A DNA stretch of 45,895 nucleotides from Candidatus Krumholzibacteriia bacterium (GTDB lineage: Bacteria > Krumholzibacteriota > Krumholzibacteriia > LZORAL124-64-63), in contig JANTGJ010000012.1 in the NCBI GenBank assembly GCA_024762975.1, positions 1-45,895 of the forward strand, given 5' to 3'. Positions 26,546 to 35,387 of the stretch are shown one piece after another (position 1 is the first letter of the stretch; each line of letters starts with the position of its first letter). The notes under the pieces were generated by a model. That model did not search any database. It was not told where the DNA came from and saw nothing but the letters and a program-made list of their open reading frames with translations. The translations under genes and the position numbers were made by a program.

Positions 26546-28222
26546 ATGAAGGCACAACACGACACGACGACGAATTTCCGGCGCGGTCGGGCGCTGCTGG
26601 CCCTGCTGGCTCTGGCCCTGCTGTGTGGCCTGGGTGTCCAGGGATCCGAACTGACGGCACGGGCGGAGGCTTCGCCGCTTCTCCCCTCTGCTTTCTCCGC
26701 GGAGAAGTCCCTGACGAATGAGGCGCTGCTGGACAGCCTGCAACGTACCGGTTTCGAGTACTTCTGGGAACAGGTCAATCCGGTGAATGGGCTGATCCGG
26801 GACCGGAGCGCGGCTTGGTCTCCGTGCAGTATCGCGGCCCAGGGATTCGGGATCACCGCCATTTGTATCGCGATCGATCACGGTTGGGTACCGCGGGAAG
26901 AGGGGCGCGACCGCATCCTGCTGGGAATGCAGACGCTGTGGAACGGCCCCCAGGGGGATACCGGGAACAACACGAACGGCTACAAAGGATTGTTCTACCA
27001 CTTCCTGGACATGAATTCCGGCCTGCGGGTCTGGGATAGTGAGCTCTCCTCCATCGATACAGCGCTGCTGATGGCCGGGGTGTTGGACGCGAAACAGTAT
27101 TTTGATACCGAGGAAGCAGGGGATGCGGAGTTGCGCGCCCTGGCGGACTCGCTCTACCTGCGTGTCGACTGGGAGTTCATGCGCAACGGCGGCAATGGAA
27201 TCCGTATGGGCTGGAAACCGGGAACCGGCTTCTCCGGATTCGGCAACTGGATTGGCTACAACGAGGCGATGATCATGTATGTCCTGGCGCTGGGTTCCCC
27301 GACCCACCCGGTGCCCTGGTACACGTGGCCGTATTGGACCAGCGGCTACAACTGGAGCACCCAGTACGGTCAGACCTACCTTGTCTTTCCGCCGCTCTTT
27401 GGTCACCAGTACTCGCACTGTTGGATCGATTTCCGGGAGATCCAGGACGACTACATGCGATTGCGCGGCATCACCTATCACGAGAATTCGCGGAGGGCGA
27501 CGATCGCAGCGCGCGAGTACTGCATCGACAACCCCTACGGGTGGGCAGGGTATGGCGAGAACCTGTGGGGCTTGACCGCTTCGGACGATCCCGATGGATA
27601 CGCGGCACACGGAGCGCCGCCGGCCCAAAGCGACAACGGCACGATCACGCCCACGGCTGCGGCCAGTTCGATCGTGTTTGCCCCGGAGATCGTATTGCCC
27701 GCGTTGCAGTACATGTACGACAACTACGCGGGCTTGATTTGGGGGCCCTATGGGTTCAAGGACGCATTCAATCTGACCCGGTTCTGGGTCGCCAGCGATT
27801 ATCTGGGCATCGATCAGGGGCCCATCGTCGCGATGATCGAAAACTACCAGAACGAGGGGGTCTGGTCGCGGTTCATGCAGGATCCCTACGTACAGGCTGG
27901 ATTGCGGGGCGCGGGTTTCGGCTCTCTCGCTCCGGTGCAGCAGGAGTCCGGAGTATTGGAGATCGTCCAGCTGGGGCAGAACCGGCCCAATCCGTTCGGG
28001 AAATCGACCACGATTTCGTATCGCGTTGCCGAGCCTGGCCCTGTCACTTTGCGCCTCTACGATTTACGGGGTCGGAAGGTGCGTGAGGTCAGTGGGAACG
28101 CGAAGGACCAAAACACGCAGCATATCACCTTGGATGCGAGGGATCTCGCCAGCGGAGTCTATACGTATTCCCTCGAGGCGAATGGAAAGAAGGTTCAGAA
28201 GCGATGCATCATCATCAAATAG
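26546..28222 (+). CDS. Second glycoamylase-like protein (PF10091; GH144-like) with C-terminal FlgD/T9SS-like sorting domain
   Basis: LLDSLQRTGFEYFWEQVNPVNGLIRDRS...GYKGLFYHFLDMNSGLRVWDSELSSIDTALLMAGVL...GYNEAMIMYVLALGSPTHPVP...FPPLFGHQYSHCWIDFREIQDDYMR...WGLTASDDPDGY...YLGIDQGPIVAMIENYQ; C-term NRPNPFGKSTTISYRVAEPGPVTLRLYDLRGRKVREVSG...LASGVYTYSLEANGKKVQKRCIIIK. Confidence 0.88.
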   Translation: MKAQHDTTTNFRRGRALLALLALALLCGLGVQGSELTARAEASPLLPSAFSAEKSLTNEALLDSLQRTGFEYFWEQVNPVNGLIRDRSAAWSPCSIAAQGFGITAICIAIDHGWVPREEGRDRILLGMQTLWNGPQGDTGNNTNGYKGLFYHFLDMNSGLRVWDSELSSIDTALLMAGVLDAKQYFDTEEAGDAELRALADSLYLRVDWEFMRNGGNGIRMGWKPGTGFSGFGNWIGYNEAMIMYVLALGSPTHPVPWYTWPYWTSGYNWSTQYGQTYLVFPPLFGHQYSHCWIDFREIQDDYMRLRGITYHENSRRATIAAREYCIDNPYGWAGYGENLWGLTASDDPDGYAAHGAPPAQSDNGTITPTAAASSIVFAPEIVLPALQYMYDNYAGLIWGPYGFKDAFNLTRFWVASDYLGIDQGPIVAMIENYQNEGVWSRFMQDPYVQAGLRGAGFGSLAPVQQESGVLEIVQLGQNRPNPFGKSTTISYRVAEPGPVTLRLYDLRGRKVREVSGNAKDQNTQHITLDARDLASGVYTYSLEANGKKVQKRCIIIK

Positions 28223-28327
28223 TCCGACCACGGATCGCGTCGGTTGGAGGGAGGTGGGGACTGACAAAAGGGTAGTGAGCACGGAAGAACAACTGAAACC
28301 AGACACTCAACTGCAAGGAGAATCACC

Positions 28328-29128
28328 ATGAAGAAGCTGAACAGAATCGCCATTTTGTGTGCTATGGTCTTGTTGATCGTCGGCATGACGACCAGCGCAC
28401 TGGCTACGCTCGAGCCGAGCGATGCCGTGGTCATCGAGCGCGTATTCAACGATTCATTCGCGTCGATCCTGACGGTCGACAATAGCTTCCCGTCGATGAT
28501 CGCGATCGACGACGAAGCCGCCGGCCCGCTGGGCTGGGCCAATCTGCACATCTGGCGTTTCGCCAGTGGCGGTTCGTCGCCGCAGGAGTTCGCGAACGAG
28601 GACGGCTTCCGTTTCGGCGCCGACCTGACGATTACCGGCAGCGGTGACGGCGAAGCCGGCCTTTCGGTCGCCCCGTGGTGGTCCGGAAATGTCGACGGCC
28701 GTTTCAACGTCCGTACGCCGGACGGTGAAGTCGCAGTCTTTGGCGGTCGTCTGCCGTTCTACTCGTTCACGGCCAACAACGGCGTCACCTATGTCGAGGG
28801 CACGACCGTTCACCTGGAAGTCATCTACCGGACGAATTCGGAGATGAACGAAGCCAACCCGGCCACGATCGAGTATATCTACGATGGTATCAGCAGTGGC
28901 CCGTTGGCCTTCGACGAGGGTAATCCTGCCGAGGCCGACCCGCACGGTACGTGGGGCCTGCTTTCCCCGTGGTATGCTGGCGGATACATGCAGTACAACA
29001 ACATGTCGTCGTTCGGCGAGGGCGCGAACTTCCACGTCGAGTGGGAGGGTATCACTGTCGAGGATCTGGGCTCGGTCGTTGCGACGGATAACGAGTCCTG
29101 GGACGGCGTGAAGGCTCTGTTCCACTAG
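28328..29128 (+). CDS. Secreted protein of unknown function
   Basis: Strong signal peptide MKKLNRIAILCAMVLLIVGMTTSALA; SD AGGAG at about 28317; no family recognised. Confidence 0.8.
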   Translation: MKKLNRIAILCAMVLLIVGMTTSALATLEPSDAVVIERVFNDSFASILTVDNSFPSMIAIDDEAAGPLGWANLHIWRFASGGSSPQEFANEDGFRFGADLTITGSGDGEAGLSVAPWWSGNVDGRFNVRTPDGEVAVFGGRLPFYSFTANNGVTYVEGTTVHLEVIYRTNSEMNEANPATIEYIYDGISSGPLAFDEGNPAEADPHGTWGLLSPWYAGGYMQYNNMSSFGEGANFHVEWEGITVEDLGSVVATDNESWDGVKALFH

Positions 29129-29148
29129 AAATGACTGATTTACCCGCC

Positions 29149-29184
29149 GGGCCGCCTCCCACCAGGGGGCGGCCCCTTCCTTTT
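29149..29184 (+). terminator. Rho-independent terminator-like hairpin downstream of 28328..29128
   Basis: GGGCCGCC tcccaccaggg GGCGGCCC followed by CTTCCTTTT; 8-bp perfect GC stem (29149..29156 with 29168..29175). Confidence 0.75.
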
Positions 29185-29252
29185 GTAGTGGCAGTCGCCT
29201 GGGCGAGCCCGACCTGGCCAATGCAGCTGCTTTTCATGGGAACAAGCAGGCG

Positions 29253-30347
29253 CTAGAAAAACAACTTCGCCACCCTCAAGACTCCCTGTCCCCAGGGCAC
29301 CCGGTGGGAAACGCCGCTCGCATTTTCGAACTCGTGCAGGTGCTCCAGATACCAGCGATAGTTGCGGATCAGGGCGTCCTTGTTCGAATACTTCGGATCG
29401 AAGCCCAGCACGCGCTCCGCTTTCTCGATGCTGACGAAGGAGTCCTCGCAGGCCGTTTCGTAGACCCATTTGTACAGCGGAGAGAGTTTCATCGCCTCGA
29501 GGATGCGCAGGGTCCAGATCACCGGTGAGGCCGGGAAACCCCGGATTTTCTTGCCGAAACCAGCTACGTCCAGAACCGCCTGGTAATCCTCTTTCATGGT
29601 CGTGAACTCCCGGGCGCCGATGTTGAATACATCGTCCACGCGGTCGGCCGGTCCGGTCGCGCACAGGTAGATGCCCTGGCAGACGTCCTCCACATCGCAC
29701 AGCTGGTAGCGGTTGTTGCCGTTGCCGATCATCGGGAATCCACGGCCGTCCTTGGCCCAATCGTAGAAGAGGGCAAAGACGCCGAGGCGCTCCGGTCCAA
29801 TGAAGCTCTTGGGCCGGACGATGGGTACGACCATGCCCTGTTCGCGGAACGAGGCGCACATATTTTCGGCTTCGACCTTGGCAATGCCATAGGGGCCCAC
29901 GCCGTCCATCGGATCTTCCTCGACCAGCGGATGATGATCGGGGATGCCGTAGACAGCGGTGGAGGACACATGTACGACGCGTTGGATTCCGGCGTCGAGC
30001 GCGGCCTGCATGACGGTGCGTGAACCCTCGATGTCCGTCGAGTAGATCTCTTCGGCCTTGTACAACGGCAGCGCGGCGGCCGTGTGCACGACAATGTCCA
30101 CGCCCTCGAGGGAACGGTCCACATCCTCGCGATTGCGGATGTCTCCGTCGATGACTCGAATCCGGTCCCGCTCCGGGTAGTCGAAGGGGGCGATATCCAG
30201 TGAAGTGACCTGGTGACCCCTGTCCAGCAGATAGCGAACCAGGTTGATTCCCAGAAAACCGGCGCCGCCGGTGATCATGTAGTGGCGCGGTTGCGTATCG
30301 AACCCGTTTCCGGATCCGGGAGTGTTGGACGAGGGGTCGGAATTCAT
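29253..30347 (-). CDS. NAD-dependent epimerase/dehydratase (extended SDR)
   Basis: MITGGAGFLGINLVRYLLDRGHQVTSLDI (GxxGxxG), STAVYG, PYGIAKVEAE (YxxxK), RPKSFIGPERLG. Confidence 0.9.
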   Translation of the reverse strand: MNSDPSSNTPGSGNGFDTQPRHYMITGGAGFLGINLVRYLLDRGHQVTSLDIAPFDYPERDRIRVIDGDIRNREDVDRSLEGVDIVVHTAAALPLYKAEEIYSTDIEGSRTVMQAALDAGIQRVVHVSSTAVYGIPDHHPLVEEDPMDGVGPYGIAKVEAENMCASFREQGMVVPIVRPKSFIGPERLGVFALFYDWAKDGRGFPMIGNGNNRYQLCDVEDVCQGIYLCATGPADRVDDVFNIGAREFTTMKEDYQAVLDVAGFGKKIRGFPASPVIWTLRILEAMKLSPLYKWVYETACEDSFVSIEKAERVLGFDPKYSNKDALIRNYRWYLEHLHEFENASGVSHRVPWGQGVLRVAKLFF

Positions 30348-30367
30348 GTGTATTCCCTTTGCGGCGT

Positions 30368-30742
30368 TCAGCTCATGCGGGAGGCGATCAGGATGACGCC
30401 GCCCACGATCAGCAGCAGACCTGAAATCTGGTAGATATCAACCGTCTCGCCAAAGAAAAATACCGAAGCGGAGACAATGATCAAAAAGCCGGTCGAGGTC
30501 ATGACCGGGTAGGCTTGCGAAAGGGGGATGCGGTTCAACGCGTAGGCGTAAGCTCCGACATTCAGGGCGAATAGCGCAATCCCGGCCAGCACCGGCACAT
30601 TCGTCGCCATCTGGCGCAGAATCGTCGCCAGCGGTGCACCGTCCAATGCGAGGCGGCGCATGCCAGCCTTGATCAGGAGGTTCGCGGCGGCGTTGGCCAG
30701 CAACGCGAAGATCAGCGCGAAATGGTGCACCTTCATGTCCAT
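30368..30742 (-). CDS. Small multidrug resistance/EamA-like 4-TM transporter
   Basis: 124 aa, four hydrophobic helices; ANAAANLLIKAGM, ALNRIPLSQAYPVMTSTGFLIIVSASVFFFGETVDIYQISGLLLIVGGVILI. Confidence 0.8.
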   Translation of the reverse strand: MDMKVHHFALIFALLANAAANLLIKAGMRRLALDGAPLATILRQMATNVPVLAGIALFALNVGAYAYALNRIPLSQAYPVMTSTGFLIIVSASVFFFGETVDIYQISGLLLIVGGVILIASRMS

Positions 30743-30901
30743 TGCCTTGGGCTGGGGCTCTCGTCTTGGTCTCGAAGTACCGAATCGGACGAATCATGCC
30801 GCAACTGAAGCCATCTTTCCAGCTTGCGTTTTTTGCAGTCACCGATCGCGGTGCCTGCTATTCTGCCGGCACGATGCCAACCCACTCCGAAAGGCGATTT
30901 G

Positions 30902-31810
30902 ATGAACCCGCGCGACCTGTTGATCGCAATGACCGTCCTTTCCGCTGCCATCGCCGGCTGCTCGGGCGGTGACTCGACCGACCCCGCCTACGTGGCCGAG
31001 ATCGACCAGTGGCATGCCGAACGCATCGAGCATCTGCGCAGCGACACCGGATGGCTGACACTGGTCGGATTGCATGAGCTGAAACCGGGACTGTCGACTG
31101 TCGGCTCGGGAACCGAAGCAACCGTGCGATTGATCGACAAGGCTCCGGCCCGTGTGGGGTACATGGAGGTCGGCCGACTGGGAATCGTCTTCGAAGCGGA
31201 TCCCACCGCGGGGGTGACCGCGCAGGGTACACGGGGTTCCTCGCCCGTTTCGCGATTGCTGTTGAAGACGGATGCGAACGAAGAACCGACAGTGCTGTCC
31301 TGTGGATCGCTGGTATTCCATGTCATCGACCGCCAGGGCCGGTTCTTCCTGAGGGTCAAGGATCGAGAATCCGAAGTCCTGGAATCCTTCACGGGAATCG
31401 ATCGCTTCCCGGTGCAGGCGAAGTGGCGTGTGCCGGCGACTCTCGAGGGAGAGGCCGGCCTGCTTGCGGTCCCCAACGTTCTGGGCCAGGTATCGCAGGA
31501 GGAATTCCCCGGCCTGCTGGTCTTTGAACTTGAGGGTCAGGAATTTCGGGTGGCGCCGACCGGGAAACGGGGCGAAGATCTGTTTCTCGTTTTCGGGGAC
31601 GAGACGAACGGCTCAAGCACCTATGGCGGTGGCCGTTTCCTGTCGATCGACGCTGCCGATACGAATGGCGTCTTCTGGCTGGATTTCAATCGAGCCATCA
31701 ATCCGCCGTGCGTGTTCACACCGTTTGCGACCTGTCCCCTGCCGACCGCCCGGAACCGACTGGCGATCGCGGTTGAAGCTGGAGAGAAGCTCTGGGGCGA
31801 GCACCATTGA
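30902..31810 (+). CDS. DUF1684 domain lipoprotein
   Basis: Lipobox AAIAGCSGGD; DQWHAERIEHLRSDTGWLTLVGLHELKPGLSTVGSG; FGDETNGSSTYGGGRFLSIDAADTNGVFWLDFNRAINPPCVFTPFATCPLPTARNRLAIAVEAGEK is characteristic of DUF1684. Confidence 0.88.
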   Translation: MNPRDLLIAMTVLSAAIAGCSGGDSTDPAYVAEIDQWHAERIEHLRSDTGWLTLVGLHELKPGLSTVGSGTEATVRLIDKAPARVGYMEVGRLGIVFEADPTAGVTAQGTRGSSPVSRLLLKTDANEEPTVLSCGSLVFHVIDRQGRFFLRVKDRESEVLESFTGIDRFPVQAKWRVPATLEGEAGLLAVPNVLGQVSQEEFPGLLVFELEGQEFRVAPTGKRGEDLFLVFGDETNGSSTYGGGRFLSIDAADTNGVFWLDFNRAINPPCVFTPFATCPLPTARNRLAIAVEAGEKLWGEHH

Positions 31811-31860
31811 CGGGAAGGCACCGATACCCGTGCAACGCCGACCCGGTGGCTCGGAATTGG

Positions 31861-31889
31861 CTGACAAGAGTTACCCCGGATGCTACTAT
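31861..31889 (+). promoter_or_regulatory. Candidate sigma70-type promoter upstream of POT transporter
   Basis: CTGACA (31861..31866), 17-bp spacer, TACTAT (31884..31889); ATG at 31949. Confidence 0.4.
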
Positions 31890-31948
31890 GCTCCGAATTC
31901 CAAGGATCGATCGACCCTGCAGAACAGTGACCCCTTCGAGGAGAATCC

Positions 31949-33307
31949 ATGAGCCAAGGAGCGACCACGTGGCGCTTTCCGCGCCCGTTCTGGACCGGTA
32001 ACGCATCCGAACTTTGCGAGCGGGCTGCGTATTACGGAACTTTTATCGCGCTGCGCACCTACCTGATCCGCGTGGTCGGGCTGGACGATGTCCAGTCGGG
32101 CTGGGTGGCGGGTATGTTTGGCGGTTGGATCTACCTGGTCCCTTTCTTCACCGGTGCCCTGGCCGATCGCATCGGATTCCGAAATGCCCTGATGATGGCC
32201 TTTGCCCTGTTGACTGTCGGCTACAGCGCCCTGGGGGTATTCAGCACGCTGGGGCCGGTGATCGTGGGACTGGTGCTGATCGTGTTGGGCGGCGCCATCG
32301 TCAAGCCGGTGATTACCGGAACGGTCAGCAAGTCCTCGACCGAGGCGAATCGCGCGCGTGCCTTCTCGATTTTCTACATGGTCGTCAATATCGGTTCGTT
32401 CACGGGCAAGACGATCGTGGCGCCGATCCGGATCCAGATGGGCGTGGAAAATGTGCCGTGGTTCTCGGCTGCCGCCTCGCTGATCGCGTTGATCGTGGTG
32501 GCCCTGATCTATTTCCCGGACAAGCAAAAGGGAGAGAGCCAGGCCAAATCCGTCAGCGAGACGTTGCAGGGCATGTGGATGGCGATGTCCAACCTGCGCT
32601 TCTTCTCGCTGATCCTGATCACGGCAGGCTTTTGGGCCATCCAGGGGCAGCTCTATGCCTCGATGCCGGACTACGTGCTGCGCATGGCGGGTGAGACCTA
32701 CAAGCCCGAGTGGTACGCGAATATCAATCCGCTGGTCGTCGTCCTCTTCGTGGTCATGATCACGCAGATGGTGCGCAAGTGGCAGCCGCAGAATTCGATT
32801 CTGGTGGCGATGATCCTGATTCCGTTCTCGGCGATCAGTATGGCTGCTTCGGCCTGGTTCGACGGCATGGTCAACATCTTCGGCCTGCAGATGCACCCGA
32901 TCACTTTCATGATGATCATCGGGATCTCGATCCAGGGCCTGGCGGAATGCTTCCTCAGCCCGAAGTGGCTGGAATTCGCGTCGCTACAGGCCCCTCCGGG
33001 CAAGGAAGGCACTTTCCTGGGCTTTGCCCACATGAATACCTTTTTCGCATGGATCTTCGGCTTCGTATTCTCCGGTTTCCTGCTGTCGAAGTACTGTCCC
33101 GAACCGGGTACCCTGGACGCGACCGAGCAGCTGGCGCATACGGCTTACCTGGCAGGCAATGGCCCCTTGCCCGAGGCCTACGCCCATGCCCATTATCTGT
33201 GGTACGCGTACTGCGGAGTCGGCCTGATCTCCCTGGTCGCGCTCCTGATTTTCATCGGCGTGACCAGGAAGATCGATGCAGGCAGGAATCCGGCGGTGGC
33301 CCGCTAG
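31949..33307 (+). CDS. POT/MFS-type transporter (proton-dependent oligopeptide transporter-like)
   Basis: RPFWTGNASELCERAAYYGTFIALRTYLI (POT N-terminal 'E..ERAAYYG' motif), FYMVVNIGSFTGK, multiple TMs; SD GAGGAG before ATG. Confidence 0.85.
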   Translation: MSQGATTWRFPRPFWTGNASELCERAAYYGTFIALRTYLIRVVGLDDVQSGWVAGMFGGWIYLVPFFTGALADRIGFRNALMMAFALLTVGYSALGVFSTLGPVIVGLVLIVLGGAIVKPVITGTVSKSSTEANRARAFSIFYMVVNIGSFTGKTIVAPIRIQMGVENVPWFSAAASLIALIVVALIYFPDKQKGESQAKSVSETLQGMWMAMSNLRFFSLILITAGFWAIQGQLYASMPDYVLRMAGETYKPEWYANINPLVVVLFVVMITQMVRKWQPQNSILVAMILIPFSAISMAASAWFDGMVNIFGLQMHPITFMMIIGISIQGLAECFLSPKWLEFASLQAPPGKEGTFLGFAHMNTFFAWIFGFVFSGFLLSKYCPEPGTLDATEQLAHTAYLAGNGPLPEAYAHAHYLWYAYCGVGLISLVALLIFIGVTRKIDAGRNPAVAR

Positions 33308-33837
33308 CTGGTAGGACCCGGGCGGCCCTGCAGACGGGCCGCCTCGCGTTCCAGGAGCTGCACCGCGGTGTTCATCCGATCCAACAGCACCGGGTTGCCC
33401 GTGGCGATCAGCTTCAACATCGCGTCGTCGATGGTTCCGGAGGCAGCCCCCTGGCGCAGCGCGGGCTCGAAGTGGGTCCACAGGATCGCCACCCGTTGCA
33501 GCTGTTTGAGGGTCTTGGGCTGGGTGGCGGCAAGCAGGCCGAGCTCTGCGTCGCCCTGCGGAAGGCCGGTCAGCGTGCGGTCGAAGAGGTCGCACGTTTT
33601 CGTCAGGAGCGCCTGATTGTTCCCGGCGTCGTAGTCAAGAGCGATCAGGAAGAACTCCTTGCTCATTTTCTGCGTCAGCATCCGTTGGCGTCCCGCCAGA
33701 TCGATGACGATGCCGTCTTGGGCGGCGTCGTGGCGTTCCGCCAGGGCGGTGGGTGCGATCCCCGCGCACAGATAACCTACTGCCAGGATGAGTCCGGCAT
33801 TGCGGTACCACGGGATGGGCTTTCTCTGAGCGGTCAT
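33304..33837 (-). CDS. Type IV pili methyl-accepting chemotaxis transducer N-terminal (PilJ) domain protein
   Basis: DGIVIDLAGRQRMLTQKMSKEFFLIALDYDAGNNQALLTKTCDLFDRTLTGLPQGD is a PilJ-type sensor motif (INLAGRQRMLSQKM-like). Its stop overlaps the convergent POT gene stop in CTAG. Confidence 0.82.
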   Translation of the reverse strand: MTAQRKPIPWYRNAGLILAVGYLCAGIAPTALAERHDAAQDGIVIDLAGRQRMLTQKMSKEFFLIALDYDAGNNQALLTKTCDLFDRTLTGLPQGDAELGLLAATQPKTLKQLQRVAILWTHFEPALRQGAASGTIDDAMLKLIATGNPVLLDRMNTAVQLLEREAARLQGRPGPTS

Positions 33838-34007
33838 GTTTTTCTCCCTCGAGGTCCGGAGTCTGGTGGCGTTCGACGACCGGAACGCATTTATTCTTGT
33901 CCTGGGCGCCGGTGGGGAACACGTTGGATCCGGACCGGCGTTGCTGTGGATCCCGATGGATATCGGCTCTTCTGCTTTTTGCCGAAGCGGATTCTAAGGA
34001 AAACATT

Positions 34008-34733
34008 ATGGAAAAACGGAGGCGATTTGCGCTTCTCGGGGGCAGGACGTTGCGTTACGAGGTGCGAAAGCATCGGCAAGCCCGCAGCGCGACGGCGCGA
34101 GTGAACCGGCGGGACGGTGTGGTCGTGACCCTGCCGTGGAGAGTTCCGTTCCGTGTGGTGCCCTCGTTACTGAAAGAATGGGAACCCTTCCTGGTCGAGC
34201 AGGCCGAGAAATATGGGGTCTGGAACGGTCCCGCCGTTCGCGAATTTTCGACCGGCAGCGAACTCTGGATCCTGGGCGAGCTGCGGTCGCTGCAGATCGA
34301 GGCCCTGCCAGCGCAGCGGAAACGGTACTCCGCGGCGCTGGAACCCGGTGCCTTGCGCCTGGCCCTGGCTCCGGAGGAAATCCTGGATGTGCGGCCGGCG
34401 GTCGAAAAATTCCTTCGCCGTTTGGCCCGCACGGAACTGGTCGATCGTGTTAAACATTGGGCTCCGCGGGTGGGGCGGGAGCCGACGAAAGTGATGATCG
34501 GCGAGCGGACCAGCCGTTGGGGCAGCTGTTCCCGACGCGGGACCCTGTCGTTCTGCTACCGTCTGGTAATGGCTCCGCCGGAAACCATCGACGCCGTCGT
34601 GGCGCACGAACTATGCCACCTCGTCCATCTGAATCACTCCCCCCGGTTCTACGAGTTGCTCGACGAGGTCTGTCCCGGACATCGCCAGGTGATGGCCTGG
34701 CTGGATGTGCACCACGACGAGCTGTTGATCTAG
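34008..34733 (+). CDS. YgjP-like metallopeptidase (DUF45/WLM-type)
   Basis: ERTSRWGSCSRRGTLSFCYRLVMAPPETIDAVVAHELCHLVHLNHSPRFYELLDEVCPGHRQVMAWLD; HELCH motif. Confidence 0.92.
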   Translation: MEKRRRFALLGGRTLRYEVRKHRQARSATARVNRRDGVVVTLPWRVPFRVVPSLLKEWEPFLVEQAEKYGVWNGPAVREFSTGSELWILGELRSLQIEALPAQRKRYSAALEPGALRLALAPEEILDVRPAVEKFLRRLARTELVDRVKHWAPRVGREPTKVMIGERTSRWGSCSRRGTLSFCYRLVMAPPETIDAVVAHELCHLVHLNHSPRFYELLDEVCPGHRQVMAWLDVHHDELLI

Positions 34734-34823
34734 CAGGCTGCCCGGGGACTTGCCGCGCGGACTGCCTACCGGTATCCTCTCCTTCAGATCCCGATCCAAT
34801 TCCCCGAGACCGGAGAGTCGCGC

Positions 34824-35387
34824 ATGAGTGATCTCTATCGCCGCGAAACCACCCTGGCCCTGCTGCACGAATTCACGCGTACGGAGAGCCTGCGTCGTCA
34901 CGCCTACGCCGTTGAAGCCGCCATGAAAGCTGCCGCCGAGCGCACCGGCAACGATGTCGAGTACTGGTCGGCGGTAGGGCTGTTGCACGATTTCGACTAC
35001 GAGAAGTACCCCGAGGCTCCGGATCATCCCTTCGAGGGAGCGAAGATTCTCCGCGAGCGCGGCTATCCCGAAGAATTCGTCCGCACGATCCTGTCCCATG
35101 CATCGTACACGGAGGTCCCGCGCGAAAACGACTGCGCGAAGTGGCTGTTCGCGGTCGACGAACTGTCCGGGTTCTGCATGGCCTGCGCCATGGTCCAGCC
35201 CGACAGGAAGATCGCCCAGGTAAAGGTCAAATCGGTGCGCAAGAAGCTGAAAAAGAAGGATTTCGCGGCCAAGGTCAACCGCCAGGAAATTCAGGAAGGC
35301 GCCGATGATCTGGGGATGGAACGGGATGAACTGATCGAGCATGTGCTGAATGCGCTCGTACCGGCATCCGAAGAACTGGGCTTGTAG
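34824..35387 (+). CDS. HD domain protein (HDIG-type phosphohydrolase-like)
   Basis: LRRHAYAVEAAMKAAAERTGNDVEYWSAVGLLHDFDYEKYPE...HPFEGAKILRERGYPEEFVRTILSHASY. Confidence 0.9.
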   Translation: MSDLYRRETTLALLHEFTRTESLRRHAYAVEAAMKAAAERTGNDVEYWSAVGLLHDFDYEKYPEAPDHPFEGAKILRERGYPEEFVRTILSHASYTEVPRENDCAKWLFAVDELSGFCMACAMVQPDRKIAQVKVKSVRKKLKKKDFAAKVNRQEIQEGADDLGMERDELIEHVLNALVPASEELGL

